A stretch of DNA of 64,000 bases from Paracamarosporium sp. OC-R06-R3 (lineage: Eukaryota; Ascomycota; Dothideomycetes; Pleosporales; Didymosphaeriaceae): positions 41,849 through 105,848 of the forward strand of contig JACVRA010000509.1 of assembly GCA_019828545.1 (NCBI GenBank), given 5' to 3'. The notes beneath the pieces were generated by a model. The model made no database searches and was not told the DNA's origin. It saw only the letters and a list, made by a program, of their open reading frames with translations. Made by a program: the position numbers and the translations under genes. Position 1 is the stretch's first letter. The number at the start of each line of letters is the position of its first letter. Positions 9,770 through 18,907 of this stretch are shown one piece after another.

Positions 9770-10133
9770 TTGTGGCCAGTCTCTCTCAACTATCCGCGAC
9801 ACGTCGAACCGTCCAGACACACCTTGCAACCACCCAACCAGCATACTTTATACCCAGCATAGATTTCCCACCACTCACGCAAGGTGTTGTTGGACAACGG
9901 CATTTGAATTTCCCAGCGCATGAGCATTGGAACGCGCAGAACAGACGGTGGATATGAATTTCATGGATGGCAGGCAAGTAGCAGGTCATGTGACCAAGGG
10001 GCGAATTTGATTTTGAATGGATGGAGAGTAATATCGGTGGATGTGGATAATGGAAAGCACGAGTGACTCTCAGAAAATGAGGATTACAAAAAATATTGGT
10101 GCTATTGTATGTGATGGTGGGGGTGAGGTATAA
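9770..10133. repeat. Outer MAT inverted repeat, right arm
   Basis: The 3' flank of the HMG gene is a diverged reverse-complement copy of the APN2/MAT1-1-1 flank. It ends at GGGGTGAGGT, the copy of bases about 10 bp past the APN2 stop. APN2 coding sequence itself is not repeated. This shows that the second MAT gene was added in inverted orientation together with APN2-side flank. No gene in 9757-10150. Confidence 0.85.
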
Positions 10134-10150
10134 CCTAAGCTAAATTATAG

Positions 10151-10217
10151 TCACGTGACTAGGGCGAAAACATGATAAGGGTAAGCGTTCCCTTACACAA
10201 CGACTTGTTCCAAATTT
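10151..10217 (-). repeat. Truncated LTR end plus flank, inverted copy of 20753-20819
   Basis: A 47-bp LTR terminus (TCACGTGACTAGGGCGAAAA to CCTTACA, 10151-10197) is followed by CAACG and ACTTGTTCCAAATT. All of it matches the solo LTR 5' end, its target-site duplication and its flank at 20753-20819 in reverse complement. Because the flank is shared, this is a segmental copy and not an independent insertion. It brackets a 10.6-kb island together with the solo LTR. Confidence 0.8.
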
Positions 10218-10305
10218 AGTAAGAGTAAAAATAACGACTTATTCTAAATTTACTAAGTCTTAAATTGTTAAGATAACTATAATTGAAAAGCTTAGCCTAG
10301 TAATG

Positions 10306-10356
10306 CCGTCACCGCCGCCGTCGCCGCCGCAGGCGGCGGCGGCGGCGGCGGCGGTA
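10306..10356. repeat. GCC/GGC trinucleotide palindrome
   Basis: A run of CCGCCGTCGCCGCCG meets GGCGGCGGCGGCGG through a GCAGGC centre, so the stretch can fold into a GC-rich hairpin. It lies in AT-rich surroundings between the truncated LTR and other retroelement-like sequence. No coding role seen. Confidence 0.75.
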
Positions 10357-10380
10357 GACTGGCAAATGGGTAGGGGTTGT

Positions 10381-10749
10381 GTAACGGGGGTCGCTTGGCA
10401 CAATGCCAAGCTTACAATCTTCACAGTGTGTCACAGTGAACTCGTAGTAAGGTAACTATCGTTGGATTGACGATGAGGATCTATCTAGTCAATCGGGGTC
10501 CTTATATACATGTTTAGGCTCTGCGTCTTCTTGGCATCTTGCAGAGCCGTCACGTGACCTTGGTCACGTTTCCATGTTATAGTCTATGTCATCCCCATAT
10601 ACTAGATCACCTGACTCCTGCTCCCAGGAGTCATCCTCGTTGTCGGTGTCGGTAGGTTCCCCTACCGAGCTACCTTGTTGCGGCACAGCCGTAACAGGTT
10701 GGGCCCGGGGTGGTCCAAGCGTGGGTGAAGGTAGGGTCAGGGTGGCCAA
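10381..10749 (-). mobile_element. Possible retroelement end: ORF tail plus LTR-like sequence
   Basis: A minus-strand frame, 10749-10564, encodes a Pro-rich then acidic 61-residue piece (DTDNEDDSWEQ, YGDDIDYN). Downstream of it, 10560-10381 is LTR-like in composition, with a TATATA word and a terminal GTTACA. The arrangement resembles the 3' end of an LTR element, but I find no protease, RT or integrase motif, so the call is weak. Confidence 0.25.
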
Positions 10750-10931
10750 AGCAACGGGTTAGGGTAGGGTAGAGATACCCACCAAGGTTGCGTATAGTAC
10801 TATTGTCAAAGATTACGTAAGAATCAAAAAGTAATAAGTATATTGTGTACTCTACGACTTGAACACAAGACTTAGTAGTCTTATGTATCTCTTCAAAAAT
10901 ACGACGCATTTTGGCAATTTTTGTATTGCCG

Positions 10932-10989
10932 GGAGCGGCTGGAACAGAGCTATATAGGATAAATGCTCTACCTTTGTTCCAGCCGCTCC
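10932..10989. repeat. Fold-back sequence with 15-bp perfect arms
   Basis: GGAGCGGCTGGAACA (10932-10946) and its exact complement (10975-10989) enclose 28 bp. Nearby, an ACTTATCCACTGGACTATTT word occurs twice (about 10998 and 11078). It may be the end of a small inverted-repeat element; no gene is seen in 10750-11371. Confidence 0.6.
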
Positions 10990-11371
10990 AAACATACACT
11001 TATCAACTGGACTATTTTCATGGCCTAACGCACAGTGTAGGCTATTTAGCCTACACAAATGTGGGCTTTAAATACACTTATCCACTGGACTATTTGACTA
11101 TAGCCTCGGGGTGGCATCGTGCTGCAACTCTTCCAGCGATCGATGGGTTCTGTTTGAATTTAAAATTATATGAGCAACATTACCAGGGGTCCTCTATAGC
11201 TAGTATACGGCTAAACTAGCGCAAGGCTGTGATTGGTTGCATTAGTGCTTGGACAAACACTCCGACGTTACGTTTTAAATAGCTACCTAGAAGGTATAGA
11301 AAACCATTTGATATGTACATATACACATATTTACTACAGCTGTTTATCACAGCTATTTATCACAGCAGCAG

Positions 11372-13841
11372 CTAATCTAAGTAGCACCTAGGCCTTTGAC
11401 GCTTTCGTGGTGGGGGTGGGACGAACTCTTCAACAGGGCTACTCTGCACAGAACTGTGCCACGGAGCTTCTTCTTCCTCTTCTTCTTCCTCTAAGGATAC
11501 TAATGGCTCAGGTTGAGGTACATTACTTGGGAGTTCAAATAAGTCTCTAAACTGACCACTGTCTTCGCTAGCCTCAATTGCAGCCTCTTGAGTTATATGA
11601 GTATCATCTATCTCTTGAGCAATTGCATGTTTGAGTATTAACAGCTGTTGAATTGTGCCTGCAGCAAGGTTAAGCCTTCGATTCCCAATTACGTCTTTAG
11701 CTGTATTAAAGACGCGCTCTACACCAACTTCAGCAATTGGTATTGCTGAAATGTCTTTAGCAACTTAAGCAAGCCGTGGATAAGCTCCCTCATTATCTTT
11801 CCACCATTGAAGGAGATCAAAGCCTTCGCTCTGTCTCACACAGGGTGTGCTAAGGTATAATTCACCTTCTTGATGAGTAGCACCCACGCAGTCTTCTTCA
11901 GTCTCAAATGATGTAGAAATAGAGCGCTGAGAGAGGTTACTCGTTGATCGCTGCTGTGGCCTGCGAAACCATTCACTAGTCTGCGTCCTCCTTGGGTAGG
12001 TAACTGAAGCAGGAGTAATATCCCTTTCTTCAAGAGAGTCATAGCGGTCTAGATACTCAAGGAACTCCTGGCGATATATATGTTTGCCTTGAACCTCCCA
12101 AGTCTTATCCTACGCATACAATTAGAAAGTATCTGTGATAAACGGCTGTGATAATATACCTCATACGCAGTGAGCTTCTGGGTTGGATCTAGTATGGTTG
12201 CGCAGTTAAATAGGTATCCGCGTTCACCTCCTGTCCTTGCGTAGTACTTAGACAGCTTCGCTCGACCCCTTTCAGCTGCTGATTTCACAATATTAGGCCA
12301 ATTTGTAACCCCTCCATCATCTTGATCTTCACTTAAGTCTTCTGTCATCTTATCAAGGAAGTCGAAAAGGCGGTTGTACATAAGCCAAATATATGAGATC
12401 TGAGGCCTCTCGTCCTGGCTGAGAAACGTAGTTGCATCTTTGAAGTTTTTTAGTATCTTTGTGACAAGCCCAAGATGATGCCATTCAGTAGCTGATAGTT
12501 GGAGTCGTTTAAGGTCGCGGAAATCGGCCTTAGAAACTTCACTGCTTCCTGTGTGGGAATTTGAACTCATCTTTTGTGCTATTTCTGTTCGGAGCCATTC
12601 ATCAATATAGTTCCTGAGGTGAACTGCGCGCGCACATATATCATATGTTGAGTTCCATTGTGTCTTTACATCTCGTATAACAGAGAGACGCTTCTTTGGT
12701 TCCTTGTCTTTTTGTGTAAGGATAAATCGCTCAAAACGCTGTGGTGACCGATCAATCGCAATACAGATAGCGCGGAGCTGCCTCAAGTTCGTATGTGATA
12801 GATAACTGTGATAATCCTGCTAACCTTGCGAAGGGAGTTTGGTACTGATACCCTTGTCTCAATATCGTTAATATGACGCCTCTGTAGAGTTTCGGCGACG
12901 TCTATCTCATTTGAAGCTGAGAGTCGAAGGTGCTGAATAATATCCTGAACAACAAGATTGATGATATGAGCAAGGCAAGGAATCGCGTTCTCCTTACACT
13001 CCCAATTTACGCCTGCTACTTTAAGCTTACTTTGAAGCGTTAAAGCCAGCGTATTATTGTTACTAGCATTGTCACAGGTGATTGCTAGTAGTCGCTGTAC
13101 TGTGTCCGTATTAGATAGAACCTGAAGAACGTCTCCTGCCATAGAAGCTCCAGTATGCCTCCCCCGAATTGGAATAAAATCAAGCAGTCTATTCCGAAGT
13201 TGCCAGTTGTCGTTAATGTAGTAGCTATTAATTGCAAGGAAGCTAAGGTGATTGTTTGCAGACCGCGCGTCAAGAACAATAGAAATCTTTGTATTCTTCC
13301 TAAGGTCTTCAAGGAGTGAGGCTTTTGCTTTTGTAAACTGCTCTTTAAATATCAGTTTAAAAGTATATCGACTGATTTTTGGTGTATTTAGCCTAAGGAA
13401 TTGAATAAAGCGCTGAAAGGATGGTCGCTCAATGGAGCGGAATGGCCAGTTGTTATCTACAATGGTAGATTGAATTGATAGAGTATTGAGGCAAAGCGTT
13501 GTTTTATTGAGTAGCTACGTTGTGGAAGCTATATACTGTACTGCCTTGATGATCCGATCACGTACCAGAGTCACGCAAGTGGCACCTGAGGTGATCCATA
13601 AGGTGGCCTATGCTTCATGGCTCATATCCGAAACCTCACATACAACAACACAGACTAATTCCTTTTGAAACGCCTCTGCTGAGTATAGTGGTATAGTAGG
13701 CGTATTATTTCTCGTAGTAGGGCTAAGAGTAGTTGTAGATAATTGAGAGTGAAGTGGTGATAAAATAGCCTGACACTGATTTAAGTTGCGGTGGTTGATT
13801 AGGTGCTTTGTACTAATACTGTAACGAGGCTTAGGACTCAC
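11372..13841 (-). pseudogene. hAT-family transposase, decayed
   Basis: Conceptual product read on the minus strand: an N-terminal part near 13841-13500, then the RNase H-like core (KISIVLDARSANNHLSF, FIPIRGRHTGASMAGDV, ITCDNASNNNTLA with the catalytic Asp) and the hAT dimerisation region (WWKDNEGAYPRLA, IPIAEVGVERVFNTAKD). The tail is Glu-rich and Pro-rich. Two introns are clear: 12778-12824 and 12110-12159; both contain TTATCAC words. The conserved LDCWTS-type motif is LDARSAN here. A stop interrupts PRLA*VAKD near 11765, as CAA to TAA, and others break the N-terminus. The enzyme would cut and paste its element, but this copy looks dead. Confidence 0.8.
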
Positions 13842-13899
13842 TGATCATATCGGGCTCCAGTGGCTCAGTTGAGCTATGATCGTCAGGAGCTCAAACGAG

Positions 13900-13911
13900 N
13901 NNNNNNNNNNN
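13900..13911. other. Assembly gap (12 N)
   Basis: Twelve undetermined bases between the hAT N-terminal region and AT-rich sequence. The join across it should be treated with caution. 13912-14550 holds no supportable gene; a 63-residue frame on the minus strand (14361-14170) has no recognisable feature. Confidence 0.95.
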
Positions 13912-14550
13912 ACCTCTTATCACGCACTCCCATATGCCTCTGCCCAGAGCACACCTAGCACAGACCTTTTAACTACCTGCGCCGATACAAATACCCTTTG
14001 CAGCTGGATGTGTAAGTGCAGTACTACAATTGTAGCAGAATACAAATAGATAACTATTATCTATGCGTGCAGCCTCACTAAATTGCTGCTATATAATACC
14101 TGTACGCATAGCAGAGTTCCAGCGTGGGTTTAGATTTGTAGGATTATTTGCCTAGGAGGTGCTTGCCCACTAAGTTTTCCATCTTGTATATATTGTTTCT
14201 TCCTTATAAGTTTCTGTATTGTTAGGTGGTGGGTATCGAAGAAGATAAAGAGGTCGTCTTTCTCCTTCTGCAGTAAGCTGGGTTGTATTAAGTTTGAATT
14301 GGTGAAGTTCTTCTGGTAGGTGATTGCTTAGGTTATGCTCAAGACTGGCCATACTCAACATGAAGGAATGGATGAATCAATAGTTAGAACTTATAGGGGG
14401 ATTACTGGAGGATGTGTACAGTACTATGTTATTTGGAATGCTATAATTACATTAAACCCTTTGTTGTGTAACAATAAGTCCGTGATAATTGGCTGTTATT
14501 AATGTTTGACTACAGCGCATTCCTACTCATCGGAATCTACAGGATGCATC

Positions 14551-15699
14551 TCAGTCTGAGAACCCCTCGAAATCTGTATCTCCCTCACTATCCATCTCCT
14601 CCTCACTATCTGTCTCATCATCACTAGCCAGAATATCTTTATCATAGCTATTTTTAGCCCGGCTGTACATCTCATCAATCTCAGAGTCCTCATCCTTCTC
14701 CTCGGCACACTCATTCTTCTCAAATTCAATATGAGGGTTGTCAGCGTCTTCGGCTGTGCCTTGAATATCTGGTAGGGGCGGAAGCTCAAGTGGTCTAATA
14801 AGATAAGTATATGTATGTAATAAAAGTATGTGATAACTTACTGGAAATCTTCCTTAGATACCATGTCTAGCTCTTGAGGAGTAAGCTCTTGAATAAATTG
14901 CATATATTCAGCCTTTTCCTGAGCATCCTTAAATGAGTGGGTATCAAGCTTTTTCTTTCCTTGCTGGTAGACCTTGCGCTTAATTCTGTCTAACGCACCA
15001 CCAGTGCTCCAGACACGAGAAACACCACGACTTGTTGAGGATTCTGTTGCTAAGGAGGTAGTTGTAGTTGCTGATTTCTTAGTTGCATTTTCGAAGGTTC
15101 TTTTGTCAATCTCGTCCTGGATTCTAGCCCATTTTTTATGGACGCGGGCGAGCTCAGACTCTAGCCATTCAGCTATTACAAGTAAGTAAGTGTGATAAAA
15201 AGCTGTGATAATACTAACCACTTTTTTGAGTATCAAAGCGCTTCTCAGCCTCGATGTCCCACTGATTTTTGAGCATTGTAGTCTTGTCTTCCTCTGATAA
15301 GCCATTGTATTCCTCATTCTTCTGCAGCTTCTTCTTCAATTGCAATTTTGCTTGGCGATCTGAAGCGCGGGCTTTCTCAATAACTTGCTCTTCCTTAGAA
15401 CGCAAGGCAGCTCGATCTCTCTGCTGAATAGCACGCGCGCTTGTACTGAGCGCTCCTTTGAAGGCGAACTTGAAATTGGTAGGGCGACCTTTCTTTGAAC
15501 CAGCCTGACCGCGAAGTGTAAGGATATTGCTAATTTCAGCAGCTTCAGACGCCCAACCCTATACGAATTAGCAGCTGCTGTGATAAAAGACTGCTATTAA
15601 TACCTCTGAGAGGGCAAAAAACTCTTCGCGCGCGAAACCCTCAGGTGTAGGAATTTCAGGAAGCAAGGTCTCAGGTGACTCGCGCTTGATTTCAGCCAT
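14551..15699 (-). CDS. Acidic coiled-coil protein divergent from the H3 variant, unrecognised
   Basis: Four exons on the minus strand (15699-15604, 15558-15219, 15172-14842, 14794-14551) give 336 residues with an unbroken frame. The introns are 45, 46 and 47 bp with GT-AG ends, and all contain TTATCAC words. The middle is charged and likely helical (RSKEEQVIEKARASDRQAK, LKKKLQKNEEY). The C-terminal 70 residues are strongly acidic (EEKDEDSEIDEMYS, SDDETDSEEEMDSEGD). No known domain is recognised. It starts 290 bp from the ATG of the H3 variant, transcribed away from it, so a shared promoter is likely. Acidic tails plus coiled coil are seen in histone chaperones; that role is inference only. 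The lack of stops contrasts with the decayed hAT and pogo genes beside it. Confidence 0.7.
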
Positions 15700-15988
15700 T
15701 ATAGAGGAGTAGGTGCAGAATACTGTGATAACGGTACGTGATTATTCCAATAGCTGTTGAGGTGTTGAGGTGCTGAGGTGCTGAGGTGCTGAGTTGCTAA
15801 CGTGGTTGGCAGGCTGTAGGGCAAACGGCATTTGGCAGCACCTCTAGGCAGGCAGGCGCACGTGACCTGAGCGGCTTGGCAATTACATAAGCATCTACAT
15901 ATCAAAACACCACAATACTCTACTTACACTGCAACACTCTACTTACACTAGAATACCCTACCTACACTACAACATCAATTCCTCTATA
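15700..15988. promoter_or_regulatory. Divergent intergenic region between acidic gene and H3 variant
   Basis: Two small tandem repeats occupy it: GAGGTGCT units at about 15758-15795 and CTCTACTTACACT units at 15915-15970, just before the H3 start. A GTGATAAC word like those in the introns lies near 15725. I infer a bidirectional promoter; no TATA box is certain. Confidence 0.4.
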
Positions 15989-16546
15989 ATGTCAAGAAGC
16001 AAGCCTAGACAGACCGCTCCTACTGCTAGGGCTGCAACAGGCGGCAAGCAGCCTAGAAAAGACCTTGCAACAAAAGCCGCCCGCAAAGCTCCTCAGAAAC
16101 AACCCAAGAAAACCGCGAGAAAACCGCGCAGGTACAAGCCAGGCAGTAAGTTATCACAGTTTATTATCACAGTTCTTAGCTAATAGTGCGCAGCTGTTGC
16201 TCTCCGTGAGATCAAGAGATACCAGAAGTCCACCGATCTCTTAATACTAAAGACACCTTTCTCAAAACTTGTGCGGGAGATCGCCCTGGAGGTTAGTGAG
16301 AGTTTGCGGTTCCACAGATCTGCTCTAGAAGCTTTGCAAGAGGCTACTGAAGCTTTCATAGTTGGATATCTTGAAGGTACATTGTTTTTCTCTACCTATT
16401 AGCTATATTCACTAACTCTAAAAGACTGCAATCTTAATGCTATTCACGCCCATCGCGTCACAATTCAAGTGAAAGACTCACAGCTTGCTCGGCGATACTA
16501 TGGCAAGTTTGGACAGCCAGGTTTCTCAGGGATAGATAGTTTCTAG
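15989..16546 (+). CDS. Divergent histone H3 variant lacking the K9-S10 pair
   Basis: Exons 15989-16145, 16194-16376 and 16425-16546 give 153 residues. The histone fold is complete: [20 protein letters not shown] (alpha-N), [36 protein letters not shown], then [18 protein letters not shown] and LARR. The N-tail keeps TGGK, PRK, TKAARK (K14, K18, K23, K27 equivalents), but where canonical H3 has ARKSTGG it has ARAATGG, so K9 and S10 are both Ala, and S28 is Ala too. There is a 5-residue insertion before this point and a 14-residue C-terminal extension ([14 protein letters not shown]). Loop 1 is not lengthened, so it is not an obvious CENP-A. The first intron (16146-16193) has two TTATCACAG words; the second does not. 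It would act in nucleosomes if expressed. Confidence 0.88.
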
Positions 16547-16658
16547 GGTAGTGGGATTTTTGGTTATGACTTCTGCAGAATAGCTTCTACGTTAATAAGA
16601 TACAGTTGCTACATTCTTTTTCTGTGATAATAAGCTGTAATAATCTAGCTTAACTATA

Positions 16659-18519
16659 ACGTACTTCATAAGCGAGTGGCTCACACAAGCGAGTGGCTCA
16701 CGATGCCAAGCCCCCATCAAAACGTACTATCACCTATAGTATAACGTGATGTCTCAACTATCAGTACAGCTACTAGTATTAAAAGAAGCTCAACTACAGC
16801 TTGCGCTCTAGGCTATGAAACAAGACGCGATGCTTTCTTAAAGACGCGCTGCAGCTATCTATAACGTCTCCCAAAGATCAATTAGCAATTAACGCGCTGG
16901 AATAACCTTTCGACCTGATTGCACGCCCAACTCAATGAATCTTCTAAAGACAGAGGAGCAGGTGATTGTTCAGCACATACTCGATCTAGATACGCGAGGA
17001 TTTCCGCCCCGGCTTGCTGCTGTTAAGGATATGGCTGACTCTTTGTTGGCTGAGCGGCAACGTAAGCCTGTTGGCCGGAACTGGGCTGCAAACTTCGTTA
17101 AGCGTCAGCCAGAGCTCACAGTGAAGTTCAATCGAAAGTACGACTACAAGAGAGCCCTCTGTAAGGATCCTGAGGTTATACAAGCTTGGTTCTGGCTTGT
17201 GGAGAATACTAAAGCTAAGCATGGTATCCTGGATGATGACATCTACAATTTTGACGAGTCGGGCTTCATGATGGGCATGATATTAACCGGAGCAGTTGTC
17301 ACAGGCTCTGAGCGTCGAGGACGGCCAAAGAGCGTGCAGCAGGGCAACCGGGAGTGGACTACAGTTATCTAAGGCATTAACGCGATGGGGTGGGCGATCC
17401 CACCCTTTATTATCTTTCAGGGCAAGCACCACCTCTCCACCTGGTATAAAGAGAAGGATCTACCACACGATTGGGTTGTTGCAGTCTCTGAGAATGGCTG
17501 GACAACAAATGAGCTTGGCTTACGCTGGTTGAAGCACTTTGATGAGCATACAAAGAAGCGTGTTGTTGGTGCAGCACGTTTGCTGGTTATCGACGGCTAT
17601 GAGAGCCACGACTCGCTTGAATTCTAGCAATACTGTAAGGACAATAAGATTATTACTCTCTGTATGCCTCTACATTCGTTGCACCTCCTGCAGCCGCTTG
17701 ACGTTGGCTGCTTTTCGCCGTTAAAGCGCACGTATAGTCGCCAGATCGAGAGCCTTATACGCGACCATATCAACCATATTACAAAGCTAGAGTTCTTACC
17801 AGCCTTTTACGCAGCCTATGAGCAGTCAATCACAAAGGAGAATATCTGCGCAAGCTTTCGAGGCGCTGGCCTAGTCCCACACGATCCAGAGGCAGTAATA
17901 TCAAAGCTTGATGTGAAGCTTCGCACGCCAACGCCGCCTGCGCCAGAGGTCACCCTCTGGGAAGCCAAAACACCAAGCAACGCGCGTGAGCTAGATGCTC
18001 AATCAACATTGATTCGCGATAGGATTCAGAGACATAAGAGCTCATCGCCTGCTTCTATTATTGCAGCGCTTAACCAGCTTAAAAAAGGCGCTGAGGTGAT
18101 AGCGTACGAAAGTACGCTTATGCGCGATCGGATCGCGAGGCTTGAGAAAGCAAATGAGGCTGCCACAACGCGTAGAAAGCGTAAAAAGAAGAGGATCCAG
18201 CAGAAAGGCACCCTAACAAAGGCAGAGGCAGAGGATATTATTACCTAAAGAGACGTTGAGCAGCAGCTAGAGGGGGAAACGCGCCAAGGCAAGGCGCGAT
18301 CAGGTACGAGTCGGCAGGCTTCAGCGCGCTGCAGCCGCTGCAGGCAGACTGGCCATAACTCACGAACCTGTAAGAAAGATACTATAGATACTCCTTAATC
18401 TAGCGCAGCTTAAATATTATAATTATCTTATTGCGTTATGAAGATAGGTTGCTGTAAAGGCGTAAAAAGTTGGTAGGGGTCGCCGCTCGCTTATAGTCGC
18501 CGCTCGCTTATAAACACGT
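16659..18519 (+). mobile_element. pogo/Fot-type element with terminal inverted repeats
   Basis: About 1.86 kb flanked by TA on both sides (16657-16658 and 18520-18521). Each end has a TIR that contains an internal direct repeat: ATAAGCGAGTGGC words at the left, and the complement of ATAAGCGAGCGGC words at the right. The internal conceptual transposase has a CENP-B/pogo-like N-terminus (RQRKPVGRNWAANFVKRQPE), then YNFDESGFMMG, VIDGYESH and HSLHLLQPLDVGCFSPLK (the DDE triad region) and a C-terminal CSRCRQTGHNSRTC knuckle. Confidence 0.85.
16755..18397 (+). pseudogene. Transposase of the pogo/Fot element, broken by stops
   Basis: The frame is recognisable throughout but is interrupted at several places, for example near 16814, 16840, 17370, 17627 and 18246. 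At each, TAA or TAG stands where Gln (CAA or CAG) is expected; 17370 and 17627 are the clearest. No frameshifts are needed. That pattern (C to T in CpA) is what RIP produces in Pezizomycotina. The protein would have been about 540 residues; it cannot be functional as it stands. Confidence 0.85.
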
Positions 18520-18907
18520 TACGAAAGATTGAATCTGAGAATAGACAATGTTTCAATTTTGAGAAGTCTTTCGCATATGAGCTCCAGGTCTTTCTTAAGC
18601 AACAACCCAAACAGCTTTCTTCGTGATAGATGCTACAGCCGCAATCAACGATGCGCAGGCACATTAGAGAGAGTCACTCGCTCAGCACGTCAAAGCGCAC
18701 AGTACTAGCCCAAGATTAAAGTACCAATCCTATCCTACACTCCGCTAGTCAAGGTTCATATACATCAGAATATGCAGCCCGGTCAACCTTCGGCTGAGAA
18801 GAACGAGTCTGCAAATCCTCAAGAGAGCTGATGCTCAGCATTTGGAATTTCTCATCATCATTAGGATGCCGATACTTCTGTTCGCCCTTGTAGAAACCTG
18901 TCATAGG

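Noticed and set aside
10748..10775. Telomere-like GGGTTAGGGTAGGGTAGAG
   Set aside because: Only about two imperfect units and no array; not an interstitial telomere.
15989..16546. H3 variant as CENP-A
   Set aside because: Loop 1 is not extended and the tail is H3-like, so a centromeric H3 is unlikely.
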